The position numbers were made by a program, and so were the translations under genes. A stretch of 64,000 nt of DNA from Mesaphorura yosii (taxonomy: Eukaryota; Arthropoda; Collembola; Poduromorpha; Tullbergiidae): the NCBI GenBank assembly GCA_009869945.1, contig WIXG01000010.1:1-64000 (forward strand). Reading direction: 5' to 3'. Of the stretch, positions 34,332-48,200 are shown piece by piece (position 1 is the first letter of the stretch; each line of letters opens with the position of its first letter). A model generated the notes under the pieces. It was not told where the DNA came from, made no database searches, and saw only the letters and a program-made list of their open reading frames with translations.

Positions 34332-36470
34332 CTACGTGTCAATCGCTTCAACACCGAGCAGTGCCGCGTTATCGTCTCCTTCAAGTGCTTTCATTTGCTG
34401 ACGAATGAAAAGGATTCGCTGCTCTATCAAGGTTGATTGAATCTCCGTGAGCCGAACCAAGCTCCGGGCCATTTTCAGTTCAGTTGAGACTTTGGACAAC
34501 TGAAACGCGTAGTTTGTAACTAATTCCTCACTTAATTTATTCGCCTGAAAGAATTAAATGGAGATATTCATAAGAACGAAACGCGTCACCACTTTTGAGT
34601 GGATAAATATGTGTACCTGTCTCTCGAAGATATCGCCAGGTAAGTTTTTCACGTGCCCTATCAAGTCTTCTCGGAAATACATGGAAAGCGATTGAGGAAG
34701 TGGAGGGATTTCCGCATCTGCGTGAGTAAGCGCCGCCAGAGAACCAAGCCCACCAGCTGCATCCCCACTGTGCTCTAAAAAAAAGGGATGAATTGGTAAT
34801 TAGCTTTCGTACAAACCTTTTAAACAACTTATCGGGTCTAGAAATTGCAATACCGTGTTTACTTCTTTCTGGTGTTCCATCAGGGCTTGATGATCTTCTT
34901 TCGTCCCTCAGTTTCGATCTTGACCTCTCCCTCGTGTCTCTCGTTTCACGTTCAGGTCTCTCCCTACCACGATCCCTTCCCCGTCCACGGTCACGATAGT
35001 CTCTGTCTCGAGTATCTCCTCTGTCACGGTCTCGGTCTCCTCTATCCCGGTATCTTTCTCTCTCACGGTCACGGTCTCGGTCTCGACTTTCCCGTTCTCG
35101 GTCTGCTCTATCGCGGTCACGATCACGGTCTCGGTCTCGAACATCTCTTTCGCGGTCTCGGTCGCGATCACGATCCCTGTCTCTATCTCGCTGGTCTCGC
35201 TCCCGAGTGTCCCTGTCCCGATCCCTGTCACGGTCTCGGAAACCACTTCCATGTCCATTGCCAGCAGAGGAAGACGACGCAGGGTAATTTCTATGATAAT
35301 ATGATTGATGCGCACCGGACGATTCTCCTCCACGTGAGTGCATATTGGAACCGCTAGTTGACGCTCCTAAATTAGTAACACTGCTGCTGCTTATGCTGCC
35401 CATGACTTTCAGCGACGGCCCAGGAGAATCGTCATCCAAAGGAGAAATGTCCATATCTTCCTCTTGTAAATCTGTGATATTCAAAACCAGCTAGTAGATA
35501 TATAATTAACGAGAATTATGTTCTACTCGCATTACCTTCGGATGGTTTCCTACTTTCTCTTGAAGCCGCAGCTGCAGCTGCTGAAGTTGAAGCTAGTGCG
35601 GAGGAAGACGTGGTTGGGTACTGGAAATCGGGAAAGTGTCTCTGAGATCCGACTACGTCCGTGCTGGAGCTAGCAGAAGAAACATGGAAACCAGTTTCCT
35701 GTCGTCCTCCATGCTGTTGCTGGTGAAATGACGACGAAGAGGAAGGATGATGAGAATGAGATTGATGGTATTGAGAACTACTGCCCGCTACGGCGCCCCG
35801 ACCGTAGGCCGACTGAGAGGTGGATGCGTGCGCACTATGGCTGCTATGTCCGTACGCCGCAGCCGAGGTCGAAGCCACTGCGCTGGTAGAACCTTGGCTG
35901 TAGCTTGTTAGTGACGCCTGCTGCTGATGATAATGTCGCTCTCTGTCCCTCTGCTGCTGAAGAAGCTGTTGCTGTTGTTGATGATGTGAAGACGAGGAGT
36001 GTCCAGCGGAACTAGAACCATGGTGTGCGTCCCGATCAGCCTTTTGTTGCTGTTGCTGATGATGCTGTTGTTTAACTTGTGACCCAGAGGAAGAAGGTTG
36101 GGGATGATTTGGCGGCATCGGAACCAATCCATGTTTCTTTTCATGTTCTAACCACTCCCGAGGTTTTTCCCATTGTGAGGCATGTGTGTTCACATTAAAA
36201 TAGTACTCCTTTCCAGTGGAACTGATGTGGCGGACCCATTCGCCTACCTTTCCTTTCTGCCAAGTATAATCAGCCAAAATTATGCAAACATGGCTTTCGA
36301 AGTGAGTTTCCTCATCTTAAATCTCAACGCAAACGGGAAACTCTTATTGTACAAATTAACTAATTCCGGCAATCATTCTGGCCGGCATATGTCATCCAAC
36401 TTACCGATTTTGACTGAACATCTTGCTTGTACTTCTTCGGATCAACGGAACTGGGCTTGGCAGAGCTCAT
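34332..36470 (-). CDS. WAC: WAC-like WW-domain coiled-coil adaptor
   Basis: Five exons on the minus strand, 36405-36470, 35536-36256, 34863-35471, 34617-34774 and 34332-34544, give 588 residues. The WW domain (about 28-60) has [16 protein letters not shown] and [14 protein letters not shown], the WAC form. The middle is Ser/Gln/His-rich. A tract from about 340 to 455 is almost pure Arg-Asp/Arg-Glu repeats ending in an SR-like segment. The C-terminus carries the conserved WAC coiled coil ([31 protein letters not shown]). In animals WAC bridges RNF20/40 (Bre1) to RNA polymerase II for H2B ubiquitination and also affects autophagy. I do not recall an RD/RE tract of this length in vertebrate WAC; it may reflect a splicing-factor-like interaction. 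Confidence 0.92.
34990..35240 (-). repeat. Coding CG(A/G)GA(T/C) repeat tract in WAC
   Basis: Alternating Arg and Asp/Glu codons make a degenerate hexanucleotide repeat within the third WAC exon. The opposite strand has long spurious open frames as a by-product. Confidence 0.7.
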
Positions 36471-37231
36471 TTCGTCAGTTGTCTTAGATCAGACACTTTA
36501 CAAGGAGTTTAAATTCTGACAAAACGAGTACTTTAATATTTGTAAATCATTTTGAAAAAGTTTTCAGCGTTGAAGGAAAGTAAGCACTACGATTAGCTAG
36601 CAAGATTTTCACTTGCTTTCGACTTCGCTTTCCTATCCAATTACAATGGAGAACCTACAGTACTGAATGGAATGGAGTTTGCCGGTTAATTAATTAATTT
36701 AGAGAAACAGTTAAACACCAGACTGCAATTGTCAAAATACTCGTATGTGTATGTATAAAGCCCAAACACTTTTGAAAGGCAAGTCGTCCCGCTTGGTCTT
36801 GATTCTAGGAGTGCAGCTGAACGAAAGATGCAAGCTGTGGGGTGAAGTCGAAATGTGAATCAGTTATTATGCAGGTGTAATTAATGGTTTCCTACTCTGT
36901 GTAGAACAGAGAAATGAATGTAATTAGCGGCTTCTGCGTCTCGTATTTACACCAGGTAAATTGGCAATGGCCTTGGTATGGCCTTCGCGTGGCCTTGGCA
37001 TGTCAAAAGTTGAAGGTTTTTCCAAGGGTTCCCACACTGACACCGTCAAGGATAGACAAAGGTGAGCTAGCGCCTTTACAATAAGAAATTAAGTGTTGTG
37101 ATAGACTCATTCGCATATTATTACCACTTTTGCATATATTACATAACGTAACATAATGAAAAGCTATTATATTACTTGTGTTTAGTAGTTTAGTTAACAT
37201 GCGTTGAATGAACTAGACTGGAAACGGATAA
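36471..37231. other. Intergenic between WAC and DDX1
   Basis: About 760 bases, both genes on the minus strand: WAC promoter and DDX1 3' UTR. A short run of imperfect TGGCCTTGG-like repeats lies at 36968-37000. No gene was recognised. Confidence 0.45.
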
Positions 37232-40200
37232 TTAGCTCTGAGAAGCGAGCTCCTTTGCAAAGTGCCTCTTCAGGAATAGGAGCTGGGCCTGAGATTCCAA
37301 ATCACTAAGTTGCTTCATTGGTGTGGTTGTTTGAGACAAATGGTAAAGACCCGAAGTGTCTAAACAAAAAGGCGATAACATACGCCAACGTCAGTGTCGT
37401 CTACAGCTTCAAAATGCGTTTTGCTTGCTTAATTACTTACCGACTGCTTGCGCCTTCTGTCCATAAGTAACTTTGCCGTCGAATTCATTGCAAGGTATTT
37501 CCAGTTCAGTTGTTACTTGAGATATTGTCGTGAGCAAGTGCTCTTCAATATCAGCGAGATACTGAAAGTAAATATGAACCAGCATTTGTATCAAGCATTT
37601 ATCGCACTTTGCTTCTGAATTCGAATTCGTTTTGTTACCTGTGTCTCATTGTACCAAACGCAACATCCACCATGATCTGTAAGCTTTGTATTGGAACAGT
37701 TTCGTCCACGAGAAGCACACCATTCTCCGTGATACCAAACCTGTGGGGAAATTCATGCGATTGTGTAAATTCTAATTCGGATATGAAGATGCCTGTATTA
37801 CCCTCACCTTTTCAGGAACGGTTGAAACTAAGGAGATGGCTAAGCCCATTCTTTCAGCTCGGCCAACTCTTCCAATTCTGTGCACGTAATTGGCCTTATC
37901 ATCCGGAAGAGTTACATTGATCACTATTGGAAATTGAATGGTCAGATTTACTACAGTTCCGGTGGCAAAGTGGAATGCGGAATTGTGAAGTCACTTACTG
38001 AATGGTAGGCCTGAAATGTCCAATCCTCTTGCGGCCACGTCAGTGCAAATGAGGAATTTCACGTCCTTTCTTTTGAATCGTTCCAAATTTTGCTTTCGCT
38101 CTTGCGGCTTTCGGTCGCCGTGAAGGCAAACACAAGTGTAAGGGTTCGATTTATTTGAAGGTCCTCCACCTAAAAGGGACAACAGATTATGGCATCAAAC
38201 AACTCTAGCGTTTAGAATGAATTCTCACCTGTTTGAATGAGATAATGTTCAAGGTTGTCACAATCCACCTTTGTTCGACAGAATATCATTGCTTGATCCA
38301 TTTTTAACTTATCAATAGCTTTTATGCAATATTCTCCTTTTAAAATCTTGACAGCTTCAGAAAAACATTCTGCAGAATTAGACCCTGGGCGGACATCGTC
38401 TCTGTGATGAACTTGATCAGTTTGAATGTGAGAGCGCTTCTGCAAAAGTGTTTGCCAAAGTGTGTCTTCTTTCGGATTGATTGGAAGCACAACATGATGA
38501 ACAGTCTCGGGAACAGCGTCTTCACCCTTCAGATCGACCCATGTTGGAAAATGCATTAATTTTTCCTGCACGAGTAAATTAGATGACCTTTAATTATTTG
38601 ACAGCACTCAAAATGAACAAATAAAGTCCATTTCACTCACAGCTAATTTCTTGACTTCAAAATCGTGCAGTGTAGCGCTGCAAACTATCATCTGCAGTCG
38701 TTTGGCATCTGGAGTTATCTTTGGAATTTGGGAGTGCATTCTATTGATAAGTTGACCATAACCAGCCTTCAACAGACCATCGGCTTCATCAAGTACGAAA
38801 AATCGACACTGAGTAAGCAGGAGCTGTCCGTTCGCAATGAAGTCCTCTAATCTTCCAGGTGTCGCAACAACAATGTCAACCTGTAAATGTAAGCAGTGGA
38901 AAAAAACGCTTAATTGAGCTTCAACACAAACATCACAAAACTCAAATGTTGTCTAATGTACTTACTCCAGAGTCCAAGCAAGCGAGTTGATCATTCGCAG
39001 AAACACCGCCAATTATAAGCAGATCTTTCACTGTGGGAGATCTCAGGTGCTTGCGGAGTATTTTAATTTGATTGTATGTTTGCTCCGCCAATTCCCTTGA
39101 GGGTTCCAATATAATTGCCTTTGGAGCATTTGGCTGAATTTTCTGCTGTTTTGTGCCAGCAGAAGCGACTGGGTTATTCTCAAATTGAGAAGCTTTGGAA
39201 ATAGCCACCCAAATTGGAGGATATTCGTGTTTGAAAGCTTCATCGCCAAAATTAAAGTGCATTTCAGCATTTTTCAATACAACAGCCGGGTAGAATGTAG
39301 ATGATTTCATGGCTGGTTGGATCTTAAAAGCTGTACCCAAGTCTACTCCGTTCTTGTAAAACCCTACTTCCATATCGTCAAGATTAAGACCACACCCAAT
39401 CACGTCACTCTTCCCAAATGGTTCGCCATATGTGTCAAAATTCTTGCTGTTAGACTTTTTCCCTGTGCCACCGAACCCAAAACCAAATCTGTCTGTCCCC
39501 AGATCCAAACTGGCCTACATTACAACAATGATACGAATTATTCTTACACTTTCTAGGATTTCTACATGTTGCGTTGAATAAGACCTGTTGCGTTGACCAT
39601 CCAACTCTGCACAATCCTTCATCAGCAACCATTGCTTCAAAAAAGTATTTTCCACCATTTGACACACCCTTTGTTGCGCGTGAACCATGCCACTCCTTTG
39701 AATCTCGGGATTGACACCGAAGTCCGTCGGGTGTCACCGCGCACGTGGGACCTCGATCGTACATTGAGAATCCCCATTTTGAGCCTATTTTGCATGAATG
39801 GATCGACTCATTTCATGCATGTTCATTTATCAAGATTTGAAACAAGCACTCACTGATTCCTCCTCCACTTGAGCATGTGTTAGTATTTTTCCCTTCTGCA
39901 ATATCTCGTAGAGTTTCCCAAACAATTTGCAGAATTGGAAGACAAAAGGCTCCAGTCTTTCCAGAGCCTGTTTCAGCTGCCATCAGCACATCACCACCAC
40001 CAAGTATTAAAGGAATGGCTTCAGCCTGAACGTCAGTTGGTAATCTAGGATAGAAACCACAAATGAATTTCATGATTTCGTAAGCAGCGTGGTGGCGAAT
40101 CAGCATCGGGTCATGAACATGTATATTCATTGGCCACTTCATACTTTAACTTACGTCCACTCCAGTTCCTCCACTGCCTTTGCCAACTCGGGCAAGACTC

Positions 40201-40322
40201 CCATTTCTAGCATAGTAAGAATTGTTAAGATTTATGTTCGAGTAGTTGTTAATTATCTAATTAGTGGTTCATGTCATTGACCGACTGGTGTCGAGTCTTG
40301 TCTTACCTTCGAACGCCGTCAT
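37232..40322 (-). CDS. Ddx1: ATP-dependent RNA helicase DDX1
   Basis: Twelve exons on the minus strand, 40307-40322, 40155-40206, 39854-40044, 39585-39784, 38966-39514, 38641-38880, 38229-38565, 37999-38169, 37808-37923, 37639-37740, 37441-37561 and 37232-37359, give 740 residues, the length I remember for human DDX1. The SPRY domain sits between motif I ([11 protein letters not shown]) and motif Ia ([10 protein letters not shown]), the DDX1 hallmark. The DEAD box is [19 protein letters not shown] and [13 protein letters not shown] follow. The family acts in tRNA ligation (the RTCB complex), RNA 3'-end processing and DNA-break RNA clearance. The first coding exon holds only 16 bases. All catalytic motifs are intact. 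Confidence 0.98.
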
Positions 40323-41333
40323 CTTTTTCCAAATACCGGCAAGTCAGCTCGGCTTACGGCAAGTAAAGCCTTTCACTAATGTTGAACTTCTGCTGGCCTT
40401 TGAACTCCTAAACCTTGAAACGTTATCAGCAATTTAATTCTACACAACCAGAATCCTGGAACAACAATTTGTAACTCGAATAAGTCGTTCCAGCTCCGGC
40501 TTAAACTATTTTATGAAATTGAACGAAGAGGTAGAATTCTGGTTCGCGGACACAAGAGTCAAATACTTCTCACAGAAGTTTTCTGTATTTACACGAGGGA
40601 AGACACATAGCACTAATCCGTGTGTGAAACTTTCGATTTCACAAACATTCGTTCAGATGCTAGGAGATTGTACTGCGCGCAGAGATCCTCAGTTAAAGTT
40701 ACGCGCAAAGTCTTGCAAGAGAAGCTCTTCTCAACTTATAAAAGCCTTACAGAAAAACTTTCATTTGCTTTGTCTGAATCAAAAATTCCCATTGCGGCAA
40801 GCGTACTGAGAATGGCAACACTTTAGCCTGTGCCGACTCCTGCGATGGCTTTGGCAACTTTGGCTACGTTTGTACTTTGGCCGCTTGCGTCTGCGATGGC
40901 ATACGCGAACAGCGGGATTGGCACTGGGCTTCTTACCACATGCACACGGATGAACGTAGTGCAAAAGCAAAAGATGCGATGATGATTCGTGAGTTCGTTC
41001 GTCGTGAATTCTATAACTTTGGATTGAGCGACTGAACGTCCAAAAATGCCCACAGATTTGATGGAATGTGTCCATGGCATTTAAGGGAGTGTGGATGAAT
41101 GGGAATGGCAGAATTTGACGAGTTCTTTGATGTTTTCGCTTTGTCAGTTTTGTCAATAAAATCTTACTGCATTGCATGTGTGAATGATTCTTGCAATGGA
41201 AGCAGTCTGTCTTATAGTACACCATTAAAAATTTTCTAAATACGAAGAGTCACACCACTTCTCCACTTAGTTCAACCGGTTGAAGGCATTCTTTGAGGGT
41301 GGAAGGATCCACTGGAATAGCGTAGTCACGAAC
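40323..41333. other. Divergent promoter region of DDX1 and DRC8
   Basis: About 1 kb between two divergent start codons. Short ORFs lack coding features, and no repeat or RNA gene was recognised. Confidence 0.45.
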
Positions 41334-42119
41334 ATGGCGATGGCTGGCCGGAAGAAGAAACAGGGCTCGACCGTCCTGAACTTTGACGAGCAGGAAATGA
41401 CTGCCCTGCTCAACTCACCTGATCCTCGAGTTGTCGAAGTTATGAAGAAGGTTGAGAAAATATTCAAACTCTTCGATCAAGGCAATCAGAAAATGATTGA
41501 CACACGTGAAGTTGGCTGCATTGTTCGAGCAATGGGTAAGAATACAAGAAGTTGACTCCATGAACAAGTTGTGTAGATTTTAGAGCCTTGTGTTAATCTG
41601 AGAATCGGTGAATCATTAGGATTGTACCCAACCGAGGCTGATGTTCAGGATATTATCGCAGTGTGCAAGGAGCCTGAGGCTTTAGCAGGAGGATTTTTGA
41701 GGCACGATCGTTTTGTTCCTTTCCTGGCGAAGATTATCCTAGACGGGACTGAGTAAGTCGGAAAGTCGATGCCGGGTCCTGGAATCCTACTCATGTTACG
41801 CTTTTCTCTTATCTTAAGGTATCAACCTCCGTCTAAGGACTTGGTCTGGAACGCGTTCAAGTACTTAGATCGCGATAAACTCGGATTCTTGGAACCTGGT
41901 CGTCTCAAGGAAGTTCTCATGAAACAAGGCGAGCCATTCAACGGGGAAGAGGCTGACAACATGCTCAAGTTCGCCGTTAACCTCGAAACAAATAAAATCA
42001 ACTGGGAAGACTACCTCCGAGCGGTTAATTATGAGCTTCCCGATGAATATCTGAAAATGCACAAGGAGCTGAAGAGCAAGAGTAAGAGCAAAAGCAGAGG
42101 TCAGAGTTACGACAAGTGA
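41334..42119 (+). CDS. EFCAB2: Dynein regulatory complex protein 8 (EFCAB2-like)
   Basis: Three exons, 41334-41535, 41620-41752 and 41819-42119, give 211 residues; the first in-frame ATG is used. The protein is a calmodulin-like chain with EF-hand remnants: IFKLFDQGNQKMIDTREVG, then LYPTEADVQDII, then AFKYLDRDKLGFLEPGRLKE and GEPFNGEEADNML. These follow the EFCAB2/DRC8 pattern in order and spacing. The 12-residue loops lack the canonical D-x-D-x-D-G-x-x-x-x-x-E set, so calcium binding is doubtful. DRC8 is a subunit of the nexin-dynein regulatory complex of motile axonemes, implying expression in flagellated sperm or cilia. A Lys/Ser tail extends the C-terminus. Confidence 0.88.
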
Positions 42120-42504
42120 AAAGCAGTGTGCCTCACTTCAGCGCAAATAACAAATCATCTATTAATATTGATCTCAATTTCAAGTAATGTGAAGTAAAAT
42201 GTAAAATTTTGCATATCTCAACGAAAGTAGCCTTCTGACAATGATTCTGATAGCAATGTTAATCGATGAGAACAGAATGAAATAAATCTATCGACTTTCT
42301 TAGCTCCGTAGAAAATTTGGACGATCTTTGTTCGGAGGACTTCCAGTTTTAAATAATCTCTGCCAAAAGCAGCACCGCGAACTTCGATTCACTGGGATTT
42401 GTCGCGTGATGAAATTACCGACGAGTCTATCGATGCCTGCAACACAGTTTATGTTTGGCTTTAAAATTACGTGATAATTTAAGTAAAAACTCCCAATTAC
42501 GAGC
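42120..42504. other. Intergenic; DRC8 polyadenylation and NDUFAF4 promoter
   Basis: 385 bases between two plus-strand genes. AATAAA at 42281-42286 is the probable DRC8 polyadenylation signal. The remainder should hold the NDUFAF4 promoter. Confidence 0.5.
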
Positions 42505-43299
42505 ATGGGTAGTGCAGGTAGTAAATTAAGGTTTTGGGCGCGCCCCATAAAAAATTATAACATCGAACAACGTGCGTTCAAAGAAATATCAAAAGAGAAA
42601 AAAAAAGCAGCTCCAGTGTACCCTTCGATGGAGAAAATCATGAAGGATATCAAAAATGGTAAGTGAATTAAGGCGCCACTAGTCATCCTTACTGATACGT
42701 GTAACAGTGACAAACTAATGATCATCTTCACTTTATCCTGCTGCTCTTTAGATCCGAACATTTTAAACAAAGGCAAGCCAAGCGACGAAGCTCTTCAGAA
42801 CTTAAAGAAAGTCTACTTAAAATCGACTGGTGACAACCCTGTTATCAAAACCGTTCCTCGCCCATCCGAAATAAACCCCTCTGTATTCCCATCCGCATCG
42901 ACTGCGTCTAAACTACCGAAGAACAGAGGTAATGTGGAGGACCTATACTGGGGTTCAGAAGATGCCAAAAACACACCTAAGGGAAAATTATCTCTCAACC
43001 AGGCACTACAACTGATTGAGAAGCATCAGCTGGACAGGACAAAGTGGAGTGCAGAAGCATTGTCGAAAGAATACCAATTAGACCTGCAAACCACGATCAA
43101 CATACTGGAATATCATAGTAGTTTTAAACTTCATGTCCCTGAGAAACATCAAGCGGACCCAACAAAGCTGGAGCACATGAAGAACCTTTTCATTGCACAA
43201 TTTAAGGCACAAGACAGGCCTAAACCGAAGAAAGTTCCTCCACCAGAAAGAAAGGAACCTGCAGGACTACCGCCACCTTCGATGAAACGACTTAGATAA
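42505..43299 (+). CDS. NDUFAF4: Complex I assembly factor NDUFAF4-like
   Basis: Two exons, 42505-42658 and 42752-43299 (phase-1 intron of 93 nt), give 233 residues. The start MGSAGSKLRFWARPIKNYNI has a Gly2 myristoylation context and the basic N-terminus of NDUFAF4. Later blocks match the family: VYPSMEKIMKDIK, EALQNLKKVYLKSTGDNPV, PKGKLSLNQALQLIEKHQ and WSAEALSKEYQLDLQTTINILEY. The C-terminus is Pro/Lys-rich and longer than in vertebrates. The protein is needed for early assembly of mitochondrial NADH:ubiquinone oxidoreductase. Its 3' end faces that of SQOR, 269 bases away. Confidence 0.9.
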
Positions 43300-43568
43300 A
43301 TTTTTTTTATCGTATATTCATGAAAGTGCTGATAAATACAGCTCTAAGTTGTTGTACTCCATGCAGTAGTGTAGCAAAAGGCTCAGACTGAAAATTCTAG
43401 TTCAAAGTAAAAGTCACTAGCTAATTACAAGTTCCACCATTCTCTGACCTTGTAAATCTTGCTTGTTATTTGCACGCGCAAAGCATTCAAAAACACGTTC
43501 AGGTGTCAGATCACGTTAAAATTAGAATCGAATTTCATACACATGAAGTTCAGAATAAGTCAGTCATT

Positions 43569-45238
<1,670 letters not shown>

Positions 45239-48200
45239 GTTCAGTTATGTTGCCACCAGCACATAAAGCACAAACTGTCAGAACTTGGACGTCGTCAAGC
45301 TTGTGCTTAATGTTAGTTGCGTAAATAGCAGCAATAAGACCTAATTTGATATCAATTAGTTGACTTTGTCATTTACAATAAATTATTGTTCCTGTCTCTT
45401 ATGTGGATGTGGACTCAATTACAAGGACGTGGAGTATCGCACCTCGCACACACAAAAACAAATGAGGTTTACTTAATTGGTGCCGTGTTGATGTGCGCTG
45501 AGTGGTAGTTCATTTGAAGGTCATCTCTCTCATCAAGCTTCAAGTTGGGGTTACATAACTACTACACAATATTCAACATTGCATCATGATTACGTGCTCA
45601 TTTATCACACAAGCTTCGACACCTCGCTGCAGATTACTTCCCATTCCTACTTTATGCAGCTGCATTCCGCCTTGACTGCATGCATTAGCGCAAGCTAACG
45701 CTACGCTGGACGACGTACTTAAGTATATTATCTTTCGTTTAGAATTAAAGAACCACTCTGATTACATCGATCCCCTCCAACTTGGCCGAAACCAAGCTGG
45801 AACGGTCATCGTGAACAGAACTTAAAGCTGGCAAAGCCAACTAAAGCTCCGTTCGTCTCACGCTCAGAGACCGATGTTTCAGCTCATCCTCGTGGTTTGT
45901 TCCTTTGCCGTAGTGGCTAAGGGTTTGAGCATTCATACTCAAGAAATGATCCTTTGAAGTATGATCTCGAATTGTACACTGCCTCGGGGTCGGACCTCAT
46001 GGCAAAGACCTGGAACATGCACCTGGAGTTTATGGTTAAAGTTAATGTAAGTCTGCAACCGGACACTGTTCAGAGCCGAGATTGGTGTCATAATGCTGAA
46101 ATTAATGTATAATTCCATCATTTGCATGCAAGTTAAGTGAAAATGAGGAAAGTTGCCTGTCAGAGTGTATTTAAGCTGATTTCAATAGGCGTTCAATGTA
46201 ATAAGAATTTTAGCAACTGTTTTTCCAATAAAGCCTGACGCTGGCTTGTTGGGCTGGCTGACTCGTAATCAATGAACTAACGGCAAAACTCAAAATCCGA
46301 AATGCAACAGCCATGTCCGTCATACAAGTCAAGACAGGAAGCCTTGATGACTTAGCGTTTAGTCTTGCCAAATTCCAATTCGTTTCGGGCCGTTGTGGTC
46401 GTCTGTACGCTGTAACTGATCGTCACAGCCTATTTGTTTCTTGGGCCATGAGAATGAATGAACTTGGCAGGAACATATTCGTGGTTTCTTCCTTTTCCTG
46501 ATTCCTGTCTCGCTCGCTCCTCTTCCGAAATGGCAACAATCTAATCTTGGTGACAGCAACCGAGCTGAGAACCGAGAGGCATTACTTCCTTCCTTCCAAA
46601 ATTGGATGCACTGCACGAGTACACAACATAAGCGAGAGAAGAAAGTAACCCAGATACCCATTTGCGGTGACATTACTCCAGATAATCCAAGTTCCAAGCC
46701 CGCGCCTAATGCCAAATTCTGTTGCTTGTGTTCGTGTACCACTATTTCCGTTCAATTCTTCCTGCGAAAACGTCTTCATTGTGGCCTATTTCATTACGGT
46801 TGGGTGGCATTTGAGTTTATTAATCTGGAACAATGTTCTACTAAGCAGGAAAGCCTTGGACCACAACAGCCCCATTAAAATACTGACACACGCCCTCAAA
46901 GCAAATCGTTCCGATGAATAGGACACACATGATCCCACCAAATACCAAGTCATGAAATATTTGTCTGCTGTATACTCGGGCTCGATGTTCATGGCCATAA
47001 TTTGATGAAGTGCGCAGTGAGAACCCGGCATCGGCTCACAAAGAGCAACCCTCCGAATCGGAATTGATGAGGTGGGAGTTTTTATGGCCTCGGCTCGGTG
47101 ACAAGTTGACTCCTCATGAATAAAGCACGACGCGACGCAATGAAATGAAATATGAAATGCCATAAAATAGCACAGCTTAGCGTAAAACCATTGGATTGGA
47201 ATGTCACAGACCCAGTGTGGGTTTTGTTTCATTATTCTGATTCTTGGAATTGCTTCCATAAATCGCTCAAAATGTCGGTGAAGTGATTCTTTGGAAAATG
47301 GAAAGGCAACAAGCCAAAGTCAGAGAGTTCTTTGACTCGGATTAAAAGGTTCGAGATCCGCATTGTGTGCCAATAAATTAAAGTTAATAAGGTGCGGACA
47401 CAATTAATTTGAAACAATTCTCTAGAAACAAGTTGCCGGAAACAATCGTCCAGAAACAATTCGCTGGAAACAATAAATTCTTGCAACTCCCACACAACGC
47501 CGGTTTGCTATTTCAACGCCAATACTTTATTCGAATTTTTCAATAATTGGCGGAACTACTTCCAAGTTAAACGATGTCCAGCCCGACAAGAAGATTTGAT
47601 AGCCAAACTCAAGAGTACTTCGCCGTCACATTTTAATTTTGGCGCAAATCAGCAGTAGTAGCACAAAACGTCTGAATTTCCGTTGTTGATACACCAGAAA
47701 TGACTCCGGTTCATGGGTCTACATTCAAGTCAACCCGAAATAGTCCTGTGCGCCAGCGCCAGCGTTTACATTTGCATTCCATGATTTGTTGACACAAAAC
47801 TCCTGCACTAACCCAGCAAGCCTGGCTGCAGCCACAGCGAGAGATGAATACGCTGATTTAGTGTTTCATCTGCTCTTGTTATGGTCGTTCCACCAATCAT
47901 TCAGTACGCGCATTTGTATAAAGTTGGCAGATATTCAAAACTCATGTAATCCTCCAGCTTTACGTTTTACAACTTGAGAATTTATGAATGCAGTATTTTA
48001 TGCACATATGGATTTGACTGTTCAGAATCAGCGCATTCTTGCATTGCAGCATGGCACGATAGAATCAGCTGAGTAGGAAATGACACAGATGATCTCTTCC
48101 TCATTTATGACTCTTTAGTTTTGAGTTGCTTGCACTCTCTTCGCTTTGGCGTGGAAAGGAAATGTGAAATGAAGAATTTCCTCCAGCCAATCTTCGTCTT

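Noticed and set aside
34793-35357. Long open frames on the plus strand, rich in Leu, Gly and His
   Set aside because: They are the antisense shadow of the Arg-Asp/Glu codon repeat in the WAC exon; the minus-strand frame splices correctly to the WW domain and the conserved coiled coil.
46359-47259. Minus-strand ORFs of 127-157 codons
   Set aside because: They overlap in different frames, lack domains and splice structure, and have atypical composition; treated as chance ORFs.
47285-47362. Possible tRNA because of a GGTTCGAGATCC T-loop-like string
   Set aside because: No acceptor stem, D-arm or anticodon stem can be paired around it.
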